Assembly (NCBI GenBank): GCA_964036315.1
Contig: OZ038498.1
Span: 12,151,839-12,215,838, forward strand
DNA length: 64,000 nt
DNA from: Acanthosepion esculentum
Lineage: Eukaryota; Mollusca; Cephalopoda; Sepiida; Sepiidae
Direction of reading: 5' to 3'
Shown here: positions 1 through 11,929 of the stretch, piece by piece
Layout: every line of letters starts with the position of its first letter
How positions within the stretch are numbered: the stretch's first letter is position 1
Notes under the pieces: model-generated
Told to the model about the DNA's origin: nothing
What the model saw: only the letters and a program-made list of their open reading frames with translations
Databases searched by the model: none
Position numbers and translations under genes: made by a program

Positions 1-215
1 TGACCCGGGGTGCTAGCACCTGTTAGGGCCCCAGCTATGTGCAAATAGTTGACCTCCACTCCAAAACTGGAGTCAAAACAGTATGAAAGTGTAAAAATAC
101 GTTTTATTACCAGAAATACTTTGTATAAAAAATATTACCAGCAATACATTATTGCCAGAAATATATTTTTGAAAAAAAAAAAAAATTACCAGCGAAACAT
201 TTAAAACTTATAAAA
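1..215 (-). repeat. Dispersed repeat with internal ~30-bp TGGTAAT minirepeats (copy 1)
   Basis: The minus strand shows repeated TGGTAAT..AAATGTAT-like units and the terminal CTAACAGGTGCTAGCACCCCGGG motif in part. Same family as 5580-6175, 16470-16820 and 51378-51790. Confidence 0.65.
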
Positions 216-269
216 TAAAAAAATAAAAAATTATTTTATATTTTTTTTTGTTGAAAAATGTATTACTGG

Positions 270-299
<30 letters not shown>

Positions 300-304
<5 letters not shown>

Positions 305-400
305 ATTCACAGATAGTACTGTTTCGCTGTATCACAGCTCCTCAGTGCGACTAGACTTCCGAATGCCTCAAGCCAGGATTGAAACACAATTCGAAAAAAA
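300..400 (-). repeat. Partial copy of the second SINE family
   Basis: Shares GCTGTATCACAGCTCCTCAGTGCGACTAGAC (quoted in part) and CTTCAAGC-type sequence with 61200-61290. Its 3' end abuts (AT)n at 267-302. Confidence 0.65.
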
Positions 401-403
401 ATA

Positions 404-1469
404 TTACACTGGATTTAATGATATATTGGCTTCAACAATCTGCTCCCCCCTTAATCAAATACAACATTAATAACTTACCTTAATAACTCTTCCAGTAATA
501 CGAATTTCAAACGTGTTCATATTAAAAAGCCAACTTACATTTTAAAGTTAAAGATTAAAAATTTAAAATTAGCGGTTAAGCAGTTGATACAAAAATATTT
601 TATGAATCCTATTAGAACTCGTAATTGTACTTATCGTCATTTTCCATGTGAAACTTTCCCGCGTGAACCTTAGACTGTTATTCAATAAACGATACGCAGA
701 AGAAAAGGGTCGATTTTTCACGCAGATGTTCATTGTTTTAAACAAATAAATACGTTCAGTTGTGTCAAAATTAATAAAAATGTTCTCTCTTTGAACCCTA
801 AGTCGCATGATGTAATTGTAATTTTGACTTTGTAAACGTAGGATTCAGTCATTCTTCAGAAATAAATACATTTGAAAATATTCTCTTTTTGTTCATAATG
901 TCGTTCTGGATTGACTGAAACTATTTACAGTGCGTGTAACATTTTCATTTTCCCCCACGCTCTCATACTAGAGCTTTGTAATCAGAAAATTAATTTATCT
1001 TGAAAAAGTTCGCTTCCTATATTGTTAGAAGACATTGTAATTGAGCGCGTGAAACAAAAAAAATGTCTGTCAAAGTGATAGTATCTTATTTATAGCTATT
1101 CCTTTCGACAGACATTGAATCATTTTTAATTCATATCTCAATGTAGATAACGAGAGAGAAAGAGAAAAAAATTCTTCAGTCATGGTCTTATAATAGAAAA
1201 TCTAACATGCCTTCGGCAGTGGTAAACTTGGATTTGACGATAACGTCATAAAATGAACCAAGCTATGGATTCTAAAATTTAAAAAATACTGAAAATTTTT
1301 CTGTGAGAAAATGTTTTCCTAATTAACCTTAATGATTCAGAAAAATTTGTAAAAACAAAATTCAACAATTCTTATATTTATTTGCTTGAAGAGAAAGATT
1401 TCAAAGCTCCAAAAACAAAACCAGCCAACAATGATGGCGTCTTTTATTATATTAACGTTTCGTGCCAAC

Positions 1470-1470
<1 letters not shown>
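404..1470. other. No gene seen, 404-1470
   Basis: AT-rich sequence with only short open frames lacking codon structure. No repeat family recognised. Confidence 0.4.
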
Positions 1471-1479
<9 letters not shown>

Positions 1480-1507
<28 letters not shown>

Positions 1508-2640
1508 ATTTAGGCAGCATTTTTTCATTGATGCATGTTTCATTAAATAATATAGACAAGTGTTGTTTATTTATTTTATGTAAATTCTTTTCATACCGTC
1601 TGATAAGCTTAATAACATTATCATTAAAAGAAGAACGAAAACATGCCTGGCCGCATACACAATTCTGGAAAATCCTCGTTGAAAACACAACTATATTTAA
1701 ACATGAAAACAATAAACAAAAACTAAAAATTCTTGAAGCTATATACATAAAACAATTGAAACCTAACCTGAACAAAATAAACTATGAAATTTCCACAAAT
1801 ATTCTTAAATGCCTATAATTGGTAACAGAAGCCATTGTTTTATAGCAACGGCTTCACATACTTAATACTTCTCGAATTCACTCTCACATGGTCATGTGTG
1901 ACGTCACGAGCTGCGGTGCGATTTTCGCTTCCAGCGTCTTATATGCACGAGTTTGCCGTTGCTTGGAAATCTTCCATGTAAACAGGAACAGACTATCCTC
2001 ACTGTCTTGTCCGTGTATTGCTTAATATAGTGTAATGTAATTGTCAACTTTGGTAATGGTTTATGTAAGCCGAAAGTTTAGATAGGATTAAAAAATATGT
2101 ATCAATATTGTGATTTTCTTTCTTCGTTTAATGATAATGTTATTAAGCTTATCAGACGATATGAAAAGAATTTACATAAAATAAATCGACAACACTTGTC
2201 TATATTATTTAATGAAACATGCATATATATATATATATATATATATATTGCATGTTTCATTAGATAATATAGACAAGTTTTGTCTATTTATTTTAAGTAA
2301 GTTCCTTTCGTATTGTCTGATAAGCTTAATCCCATTATCGTTGAAAGACGAAAGGAAAACACCATATTGACACATGTTTGAATCCAATCTAAGCTTTCGG
2401 CTTACATAAGCGATTATCAAAGATAACAATTTTAATAAATCAAAACAACACATATACGAAACCACAATAATGGCCCGCCGTTGCTGTTTGAATAAGCTCA
2501 AAGTAACGACAAACTCTTAGGAACTTACTTAAAATAAATAGACAAAACTTGTCTATATTATTTAATGAAACATGCATTAATGAAAAATTGCTGCCGAAAT
2601 ATACACAATTTAAATATATATATATATATATATATGCATA
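1480..2640. repeat. Cluster of Penelope N-terminal fragments in alternating orientation
   Basis: Four copies of a segment reading FNDNVIKLIRRYEKNL..LSILFNETC lie at 1500-1640 (-), 2108-2225 (+), 2247-2400 (-) and 2515-2620 (+), each ending at or near (AT)n. At 1640-1815 (+) a C-terminal piece (FWKILVENTTIF, LEAIYIKQLKPNLNKIN) is fused head-on to the first. The set forms nested inverted repeats. Assigned to Penelope-like elements from protein style. Confidence 0.65.
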
Positions 2641-2759
2641 TGCACAGGTTGAAAATAAATTTGAAAACTAATTCTTTTTGTCAAACATCTATAAAGTTTT
2701 CTCTGTAAAATGTCTTTTTTAGTATGACATTAATTTTTTTTTCCATATCCACATTCATT

Positions 2760-3075
2760 GTTGTAAAGGTACAGAATTTGTTGATTTTACAAGTACATGA
2801 CTGTATTGAACAGTGTCTGTGCTGTGTAAACACTTACTGGAGGCCGAAACATCCCTGTCACAACTACGAAAAGACATTGAATTGACGTATAGTGCTGATT
2901 TCAGTCTCTGCGGTTTTGCCTGAAACTTCAAAATCTGCATATACAAGTTGTAAAACAATCCAACAACGGGACTCGAACCTGGTTTTGACAACACTAGAAG
3001 CAACGATTTTATTAGTAGATGGGCATGGATCATCTAATAACCGAACAAACTGGTCACTTTTCTGGTAAAGTGACA
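2760..3075 (-). repeat. Possible third tRNA-like SINE
   Basis: The minus strand has a strong B box, CCAGGTTCGAGTCCCG (near 2980-2966). A plausible A-box region lies about 80 bp upstream. Body unrecognised. Only one copy seen. Confidence 0.35.
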
Positions 3076-3960
3076 ATGTCGAATTAAGAATGTTCGCGAT
3101 CTTTCCGGCATCTCTTACAGTCTATTCTTTGAATTCTTTTCCAATGTCCGTTTGTTCCTTTACAATACAACACACTTCTTTCATTAATGATGTCGAACAG
3201 AAATGCGAAAATAATCTCCTCTGCTTTCTTTTTAGTTTTCCACAATGGCGACCAGTTTAAACATCTTTATAAAATATACGTCTGAAACCTGTAGATACTC
3301 CGACCGCTGTAGCTTTTAGCCTGCCAGAGTCGTGGAGACTATTAGAGCGAGAGAACATCGTAACCATTGACAGTGTCAAAATCGAATTTATTCGTTCACT
3401 TCTATTTTCTCTCCTTCCTTCACTCAATCAGATGTTCTTCTTATCATAAGCCACAGGCAATAGACTTTCTTTAAACGCATTTCTTCTTTTTTTTCTTGTT
3501 TATTTTTTTAATTTTTTTTTAAAGCCTATGCGTAATTCAGGTTTTGATATATATATATTTTGTTTGGCTTTGTCTTGCATAAATTAAACCTTATTTATTT
3601 TTATTTCTTTCTCAACACTCATAAAAGGGAAAAATTAATATGTAGGGCTTTCTCTTCCACATAGCAATATGAACATCAATCAGCACTGGGTGGCGACTGA
3701 ATGTTCATACTGTTTCCAGTTTAACATAGGCTCTGTTCTCGATATGGAGCACTTTTTTCCATAATGATAGCAGACTTTAACAAAACATATTTTATCATAT
3801 GTAAAGTAGCATGGCGGACTTCTTAAACAAAAAAATTCGAAAAACGGATTTTAAATAATTTATAATACCTTATTTGGTTTGAATTTTGATTAAATAAAAA
3901 TCAACATTAAAGAAATCCAAAAATCTAATCTGTGAAGAAAAAAAAGAAATTAATTTATGT
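3076..3960. other. No gene seen, 3076-3960
   Basis: Non-coding. 3680-3800 (GTGGCGACTGAATGTTCATA.., TCGATATGGAGCACTTTTTTCC) is a diverged relative of the palindrome unit at 53830-54050. Confidence 0.35.
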
Positions 3961-4409
3961 ATATAAATAAACTTTTTAGACATTTTAATACATTGACATG
4001 ACAGTCATCACTCATTGAATATGTTACAGAAGAAAAATAAAACCAATAAATTTAAAAATCTCTTAAAAATCAAATATATTTTATAAACATTTGTTTCAAA
4101 GTAAATTAGTAAGTCTAAAGATTAATTAAGTGGATTTTGTAAAAGTAATACTAACTTTTGCTTAAAACATGGTGAAACAAAAGTTTATTTATGCATGGTA
4201 AGTGTCATTAATGTCATAGATGAACAACAGTTGTCTTTTACTGTCACCCACAAATTTTTAAATGGACTAAAGCTGAAAAGGAATACAATCTATAAACTGT
4301 TGCTGTTTATGATTAAAAGTAAATTATCATTAACCTTATATAACTAATTGTGTAAGAATAGATTTTTTTTATTCCTTAAAATTTTATGAAATTCTAATCA
4401 ATCTTATAC

Positions 4410-4440
<31 letters not shown>

Positions 4441-4860
4441 CTGTATAAAACAAATACAAGAAATTAATTAATTAAAACTAGTTAATTGATACTTTGGCAT
4501 CTAATTCATTGCTTTTTTTGCTTTTTTTAATTATTCTTTTACATGTTTAATGGCATAAAATATTTAATTGTACCAAATGAGGTCTTTATCAATTTCTCTG
4601 ATTTTAAAATTTAAACTAAAGGAATTGCTAGAAAAAAAAAAGCAAAAAATTAATAAGGACTTATTGAATTGATACTGTTAATTGATTGGACACAAAATTA
4701 TTTCCTTTTTGAACTTCCATACAAAAAATAATCTAAAAGGTGTAAGAATGAAAAAAAATCTTTTTTTTAAATGAAATTAATTTAAAAAATGTTCACATTC
4801 GATAATGGCATTAATTTTTGCATTTTATATTCTCTAAATATATCTTTATTAAATAAAAAA
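3960..4860. repeat. AT-rich dispersed repeat family 1
   Basis: Shares GAACTTCCATACAAAAAATA and GGAA(T/A)TGCTA with 31790-32530 and, more weakly, 6190-6660. Non-coding. Confidence 0.5.
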
Positions 4861-5579
4861 AATGTTACGAACAGCATCGGGATGAATTTCAAAATAGCAA
4901 AGAAAAATGACAAGTAAATGTTTTTAAAAATATTCACTGTAGATTGTTTTTCTGTCAACAAATCTGAAAAAAAAATAAATCAAGTACCAACTCTCAAAAA
5001 CAGAAAAAAAGGTGGGGTCATAAAAAAATGTCGATTTGAAAAATTCCCATCTAATTATTGAATTTTAATAAAAATTGGCATTTACTAAGAGAATATATTT
5101 ACAAGAGAATATATATTTTCTAAAGCAGTCTCTTCAAAAACATTTTCGCGTGATTGCGTCCTCTTTTTACATTCGATGATTTTCAGTTGTGTTTCAATGC
5201 AAATTGAATTGACATTTTACACTTTTAAAAGATTGTCTTTGAAAAATAAATACTGAATGGGAATTCATTTTTTCTATTTTTAATTAATATTCTCAAGACG
5301 TAACATTTTTATTGAAAATAGCCAAATAACAAAAAAAAAAACAATACCCAATATTTGTCCTGTTATCTTCCCCACAGAAACTGTGTTGCTTACTCTGAAA
5401 CCCCCTACCTTGAGCGACTCTTGGGCCTTGTACAAGGTGAACATCATTACAAAAAACAAAAGTGTAAAAAAAAAACACCATCTCTTCAAATCCCTCTTAA
5501 AAAGCAAATGAAAAAAATAGAAATAAATAAAAAGAAATATGGAACATCAGCTGTGCAATAATCAAGAAATTGGGATTTA

Positions 5580-6175
5580 TGTTGTTTGGTTTGTTGTGTT
5601 TTACGGCATATCAACCTCATTGGGTTATTTAATGCCGACAACTTTTTTTCCCCGGTAATATTTTGTTTTGTCAATCTATTTCTGGTAATATTTTTTCCTC
5701 AAAAATGTATAATAGGTAACATTATTTTAAAACATGTATTGCTGGTAATTTTTTTTTTTCAAAAATATATTGCTGGTAATAGTTTTTTTCTTCAAAAATT
5801 TATTTCTGGTAATAATTTTTTTTTACAAAGTATATCTGCTATTAAAATCATTTTTTACACTTTTATAATGTTTTTTTCCTCAGTTTCTGGGCTAACTATT
5901 TGCCCATAGCTGGAACCCTAACAGGTGCTACCACTCCGGGTAAAGGTGGACCTGGGAACACCAGCAATTAAGAGGTGGTTCCACGCTCCTCAAAACCTGA
6001 TCAGAGGCCTTGCTGTTGGATGCAGTTTAACGTCGTACCCAGGACAACACAAAAGAAAGTCATGTAAGAGAAGCTTCCTTCAGATGAAATACAATAACAT
6101 TACATTAGGCGTAGTATCGTCATACCCAGGACGCGGATGTAGTTTATCGTCATACCCAGGACGTGGGATTTATGT
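5580..6175 (+). repeat. Dispersed TGGTAAT-minirepeat element (copy 2)
   Basis: Begins TTTTACGGCATATCAACCTC, then five to six units of (C)TGGTAAT-T-rich-CAAAAATGTAT, then CTAACAGGTGCTACC, then a second minirepeat CGTCATACCCAGGAC at 6030-6160. Confidence 0.75.
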
Positions 6176-6189
6176 TGAAAAAGAAGTTA

Positions 6190-6660
6190 TCTTTAAAATT
6201 AATCGATAGTTTAAGAATAGAATTTTTTTATTCTAAATGGATATGAAACTTAGTAGATTGAGTAGTTTTATTTTTTTTTTATAATACATTTGAAGTAGTT
6301 TTTGTTTTTTGTTTTTTAATTAAATGATACTTTTGACTTTAACTCTGCTCTTTTTTTATATTATATCCTTACTTGATTGTTGGCATAGAATATCTAATTA
6401 CAGCCAATGTAGCATTTTGAACTATTCTGAATTTAAGAGTTATTGAATTATTACTCTTCTGATAGGAAAAAGTAGTCAATCAAAAGGCGGTAATTCCAAA
6501 TTATTTTGAACATCTATACAAAAATATTCTAAAACTTGCTAAAGTTTAAGAAAAAATTTTTAAAAAGTTTCAAAAATGGCATTCACATTTTTTTTTATTC
6601 TTCAAACATGTCTTTATTAAATAAAAAATAAATCTCTTCGTATTAACAGCAATGGGATGA
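6190..6660. repeat. AT-rich dispersed repeat family 1, diverged
   Basis: Order of blocks resembles 4330-4860 (TTTTTTTATTC, GGCATAGAATATCTAATT, CATCTATACAAAAATATTC, ATGTCTTTATTAAATAAAAA). Non-coding. Confidence 0.45.
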
Positions 6661-6783
6661 ATTTCAAAATGTGTGTGTGTGTGTGTGTGAGAATAACAAC
6701 AGAAGGAAAACTTATCTTAGCCAAAGATTTTTTGTTTGTTCACATTGTGCTTTACAGATCTACTCTATCTGAAAGGTTTTGTG

Positions 6784-6820
<37 letters not shown>

Positions 6821-6866
6821 GAAAATTTCTCAGTTAACCTGTAGAAAAAACAATATTTATAAATAA

Positions 6867-6950
6867 ATGACAATAGGAAATCTGTAGGTGCCGACGCGTC
6901 TACATTGGACGAAACGCGTCGGCAACTATTACAGTTTTCCTATTGCCATT
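6867..6950. repeat. Hairpin with GC-rich stem GCCGACGCGT, flanked by (AT)n
   Basis: Inner stem GCCGACGCGT/ACGCGTCGGC (6890-6899, 6914-6923) with a 14-nt loop, extended by outer pairing of AATGACAATAGGAAA with TTTCCTATTGCCATT. (AT)n tracts lie on both sides (6797-6820, 6953-6971). Confidence 0.85.
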
Positions 6951-7377
6951 CATATATATATATATATATATGCTTTTGAAAATTTGAAAGAAATCAGGAG
7001 GTCAGCTGAATACCTTGGTTTCAATCGCGTGGTATCCTCAGGCAATTTTCCTCAACTGACCAACTAACGCAACTTTTTTTTTTTTTTTTTTTAAAAACTA
7101 AAGAATGGCAAATTATTATTTTCAAAAATAAAAAAACAAACGCATGACAAGGGAGGAGGAGGAGGGGGAAGGGGAAAGAGAAGAAAAGCAAATGTATTGC
7201 GGTTAATAACTTTTTTAAAATCCAGCCTCGTATATGCTTATAATATATAAGCAAGGACTTAAAACTTCGAATTTTTGGTTTAAAAGGTTCTTTGGATCCA
7301 GAAATGTGTATTGAGCACTTTTTAATACTAAACTACTGTTTCCGGACTAATTCAATTCTGAGCATTAACATTTTATG

Positions 7378-7378
<1 letters not shown>

Positions 7379-7426
<48 letters not shown>
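7379..7426. repeat. (TA)n microsatellite
   Basis: About 24 uninterrupted TA units. Other (AT)n tracts: 267-302, 1471-1487, 2222-2249, 2613-2634, 4408-4433, 20553-20640, 57632-57679, 59317-59349, 60618-60673, 61408-61443, 63370-63393. Confidence 0.97.
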
Positions 7427-7429
<3 letters not shown>

Positions 7430-7785
7430 ATTATTTTCTAGAAAATAATTGTATTTAGCTCTGTTTGAATCGAGCACTGCTTTTTTTTAAATAAAAATAA
7501 TTGCTAAGAAAAACAGATTATAAATCTTGTTCTTTCTTATTATTTTAACTAGTTGTAATCTTATAAATAAAGTAATTATACTCGTCCGGAAAACCTTGGG
7601 TGCCTTGATTTGTGAATAAACCAACCAATACCAAAGGGGAAAAAATGGTACAAAAAAAAAGAAAGAGCAGAGAACATGTACGTCAGCCGAAAAGAATCGT
7701 CTAGCATCCAAGTTCAGAGTCCAAAGAAAAAAACCCAATACGAGTGAGTAAAATAACTAAAAGTGCTCGATACGCTAAGTAGAGC

Positions 7786-7931
7786 AAACCTAAGTTAAAC
7801 CTAAAGAGCCAGACAAACCTACCACAGTTTCACCTATGTAGATCGTTAGGGACGACAGACTTAGGTGAAACCGATCCGCTTAGGTGAAACCGTGGTAGGT
7901 TTGTCTGGCTCTTTAGGTTTAACTTAGGTTT
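7786..7931. repeat. Long hairpin, 53-bp arms, 40-nt loop
   Basis: Arms 7786-7838 and 7879-7931 pair with only two mismatches (AAACCTAAGTTAAACCTAA.. with its complement). A 14-bp direct repeat CTTAGGTGAAACCG occurs at the loop/right-arm boundary. No coding sequence. Could be a foldback MITE or a hairpin small-RNA source. Confidence 0.9.
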
Positions 7932-8027
7932 TCTTATTGATATTTTTTATTTTTACAAAACAGTGCTCAATGTACATTTACAGAGCATAAATATTATAAA
8001 TTAACTGATTTAGAATAGGGTTTCTTC

Positions 8028-8140
8028 GCTACACAGTAATCACCATGTTTCAAAAACTGAAGCTAAAAACTTCAAATTTAATTATATAATTAAATTAAAA
8101 ACATTAATTCTGTTTCAGCTTCAAGCGAATTTTAGAACCT
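8028..8140 (+). repeat. Short palindromic repeat TTCGCT..AAGCGAA (copy 1)
   Basis: CTTCGCTACACAG..CATGTTTCAAAAACTGAAGC..AATTAAATT..CAGCTTCAAGCGAATTTTAG. Ends are complementary and the middle is AT-rich, MITE-like. Copies at 58295-58412 (-) and 63420-63530 (+). Confidence 0.65.
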
Positions 8141-8382
8141 ATATAATATATATATATATGGTTAGCTTAGTCAAGAACAAGCCCAGAAGTGCAAGGTACC
8201 CAATGAGTGGGGGGGGGGGATATTTATTCTACCTTTAAAAACAACTAGATTTTGACAAGAAAACGAGAAAATTTTATGGGAAATAAAAAGTTAATTTCCC
8301 GCCCACCCCGCAATAAAATTGTTTTTTCTCTGGGGAATGATTGCAATTACAGTTATCTCCCTTATATATTATCATCTAAAAC

Positions 8383-10710
8383 TGGCATGTCCAACCTGTG
8401 GCCTTTTACAAGCAGACCTGTGGCCCAGTAATAACAAAGGATACTAATTTGGTCATTTAACCCCCAAAATTGCAGTTTTTATAATTTAGAAATTACAGTA
8501 TTTAAGAAAATAAATCACGTTTTTTACATCTTTATTTTAATCGAATAGCAAATAAGAAAACCATTTACTGCATAAATTTATTTAAAATAATTTTTAATAT
8601 TATTGACAAACATTTTAAGTTAGTATGGTAGTAAGCTATTATTCAAAAAATTGTGCTAAATATTTGATATTCTTGGTGGCTGAGAAAATAGCATGGGAAC
8701 AAATATTATTCCATCAGTGATCCCACCATGAAAACAATATGGCAGCTCATGATCTGTTGTAAACAGAAAACTTTCTTTCAAAATTTCAAAAGTTTTGCTT
8801 TTAAAAGTGAAATGTCAGCCAAAAAAAATTTTTAGAGGCATTATCAAAATTGTTTGATCTCTTTTTACTGTTAACTCTAGTTTAAATGTACCAGTAATTT
8901 TTTAGATTCTGTGTCATCATCAGTTTTTTTCCTACTACTTCAATCTTAAAATGTCTAGTCCTCCTCCAGTTAAGAGAGAAAGGAAATTGAACGAAGGGCG
9001 AGTGTTTCAAGAAAAGTGGAAATTATGGTATTTTTGCATGACAGTGAATGAAAAGATACATTGTTTAATTTTTCACAACTCCATCACCACACCAAAAGAG
9101 TACAACTTAAAAAGACATTATGAAACAAACCATCTATCTTATGATAAATAGGAAAGCCCAATGCTTGTTTCAGAACTCAAGGGTTTGAAGGTTAACTTGA
9201 CACAGCAACAAAGCTTTTTTTATGAAAATTCAGAAACAGAATGTCACTTCTGCTACTGCAAGCTATAAACTCGGATGAATGATAGCCATGAGTGGAAAAT
9301 CTTACACCAAAGGAGATTTCGTAAAGCAATGCCTTGTAAAAACAGCTGAAATTGTATGCAGAGAGAAAACACACTTATTTAAAGACATTTCATTAACCAG
9401 GAACACAGTTTTTAAATGGATTGATGAAATATCAGGTGATTTGAAACAACAGTTGAAGGCTGTATCATCAAGGGTTGAACATTTTTCTATTGCAATTGAA
9501 GAGACTGTTGATATCACTGGAATAGCACAGCTTGCGGTCTTCATCAGGGCCTGTGACAGTAAATTTAATATTTATGAAGAACTGATTGAACTGGTCCCCA
9601 TGCATGGCACTACAAGAAGCCAGGACACCTATGAGAGAGTTGAGCAGATTCTGCATGAGTATAGTTTTGATTTCAGTAAACTTAACTGCTTATCTACTGA
9701 CGGTGTTGTAAATATGGTTAATAAACTTAATGGTGTTGCTGCCAAGTTACAAAGAAAACTAAAATACTTGCATCCACATTCATCATTTGCATATTTTCAT
9801 TGTATTATTCATTTTTGTTCAAAGATTTTAAAATTGGATCATGTGCTTAGCTTTGTCACAAAGACAGTGAACTATATCAGAGGCCATGCTCTCAACCACC
9901 GTCATTTCAGTCTGTTGTTGGAAGATATGGATAATCTGTTCGCCAGTATTCCATTCTACACAGAATTCTACTGGTTGTCATGTCACAAAGTGCTGAAAAG
10001 ATTCTATTTGTTGAGACAAGAAATAATTATGTTTTTGGAGATGAAATAAAAGATGAAAGTTGGCACCAAGATCTGACTTTTGCTGTGGATATTACTGCAC
10101 AATTAAGTGATCTTAATTTGAAAGTACAAAGTAAAAAACTTATGGAATTCACAGTTGTTGACTGAAAATTTAGTTCATTTTCCAACATGCAAATTGCTGA
10201 AAAATACTGTCAATACCAAGAAGGTACTTTGCTTTACTAAATATGACAGTCACCTGGAATTGTTGTCAAAGGAATTTCAGAAAAGATTTACCGATTTCTC
10301 ACCTTTTGAACATCAGTTTGCATTATTCTCGGCACCATTCACCTTTGATGTTGCCAAGACAGAAGAATGCCTGTAAATGGAAACTATTAGAAATGCAGTT
10401 GGATTCCACACTCACAGCAAAGTATCTTGAAGTAGGAATACCTGGGTTCTTTTTATACCTTCCTGAAAAATTTAAAAACTTCAGAGAGTTTGCCACAAAC
10501 ATTATGGCAATGTTTGGCTATACCTATATGTGGGAATAGTTATTTTCCTTCCTGAAACCCCAACAAAAACTTCTCAGCGAACAAGACTAACTGATCAAAA
10601 TTTGTCAACATCTCTCTAATCAACATCTGAAATTCACAGATATACCAAAAATTGTCAGCAAAAAGAGGTGTCAAGCATCAGGACAAAAAACTAAAACTGA
10701 CTGAATACTA
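8383..10710 (+). pseudogene. hAT-superfamily transposase, GTF2IRD2-like, decayed
   Basis: Protein pieces run in order across frames: a BED-like N terminus (KEYNLKRHYETNH, 8951-9151), NLTQQQSFF (near 9200), a 256-codon block 9279-10049 (KGDFVKQCL, ISLTRNTV, FSIAIEETVDITGIAQL, STDGV, LNHRHFSLLLEDM, EFYWLSCHKVLKRF), LTFAVDITAQLSDLNLKVQ (to 10162), LVHFPTCK (10160-10190), FALFSAPFTFD (near 10330) and a C-terminal LPEKFKNFREFA..MFGYTYMWE (to 10539). This matches the transposase domain carried by vertebrate GTF2IRD2. There are at least four frameshifts or stops, so it is dead. A hAT-like left end (GGCATGTCCAACCTGTGGCC) is near 8383; no matching right end was found. Confidence 0.82.
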
Positions 10711-11559
10711 GAATCACTGCCCAGACTGATGGCATATAAATGTTTCCACTTTGAACTTTTGTCATTTTTGTACAATATGTTTGTTGCTGTTGCAAATTGC
10801 AAGTATATGTTGTTGTTTAAAATTTTATTTTTTTATCAAACTACTTCATTACTTTGTACAAATGAATCCTGCTAAAACGTTTGTATGCACATTGTGCATT
10901 TCTAATTCTGCAATAAATTTTATTAAATGACTCTGACTAGTAATGTGCACAACTGGTTGCCATGTGTAGTCCTCATGACAACACGTATGTGACCATCAAG
11001 GAATTGACATACCTGATCTAAAATATTCAGGATTTGTTTTCATTCATTAATTTCTAAAGAATATGTAGATGTCATTATTTTCACCTCTTCTGTTTTTTGG
11101 CGTTTTTTTTTTAAATTTAAATGAACAAAATAAATTCACAAACTGAAAGAGTTATATGAACATTCTAACTGTAAAAACCAAAGAAATGTATCTTTTCGAT
11201 TTGTACATGAAATCCATAAAATTTTTCAAATGTGAAAGCCCTCTTAAATTACTTTGAGTGATTAGGAATAACTTTTCTTTCACTTGTTTATTCAAAGCAT
11301 TCATATTTATAATGAATATTTTGCCAATGACACTACTTAGAAATTGGTGTCTTTAAGATGAGGCACTAACACAAAAAAAAAAATGAAAAAAATTTCAGTA
11401 GTCAATAAGCAGTTTTAAAATTAATTTGAGTTCAATCCCACCTCAGGAACTGATGACTTTGATAGAATTTATTTCCTATTTTAAAAATAATCATTAAGAT
11501 ATTTATGTCTGTGCCTCCAGCTTTTTATAAACATATGATACAAATATAGTTTTAAGGTA

Positions 11560-11780
11560 CTGCAAAGTCCCTTGGGAAAGATATGAATCTTTTTCTTTTC
11601 CCCCCAGCTATGGGTAAATAGCAGGAGAGACCAGGCTCAATATCCTTGGATGGCAACTGGTCTACTGCGGAAAGAAATGGCAACCTATGATGGGAAAAAA
11701 TTTGCCTCGTCAGTCATGTATCGAAAGATACATGATCGCCTAAGCGTGTATCATGCATGGCACATGACTGATATTTATAG
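11560..11780 (+). repeat. Body of the tRNA-Arg-like SINE, head lost
   Basis: GGAAAGATATGAATC..CAGCTATGGGTAAATAGCA..GGATGGCAACTGGTCTA matches the copy at 62840-62940. A small hairpin ATGTATC-GAAA-GATACAT follows at 11717-11734. Confidence 0.55.
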
Positions 11781-11929
11781 GTAAAAGTGCTCAATATCAG
11801 GGATAGAGAGTATGTAAATATGTAAGTGGACACTAGGGTCAATACTGAGCAGCGATAGTCTGTTAGATGCTTGAAGACAGTGGTGTAACATGAAACACAC
11901 AGTCAACCACAGTGTTGACATCAGTGTCC

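Noticed and set aside
2966..3070. A tRNA gene on the minus strand
   Set aside because: Only the B box is good; the spacing to any A box is too long and no anticodon arm forms.
5280..5507. 75-codon minus-strand frame with two hydrophobic stretches
   Set aside because: It opens with TTG rather than ATG, the hydrophobic parts are poly-T translations, and no family is recognised.
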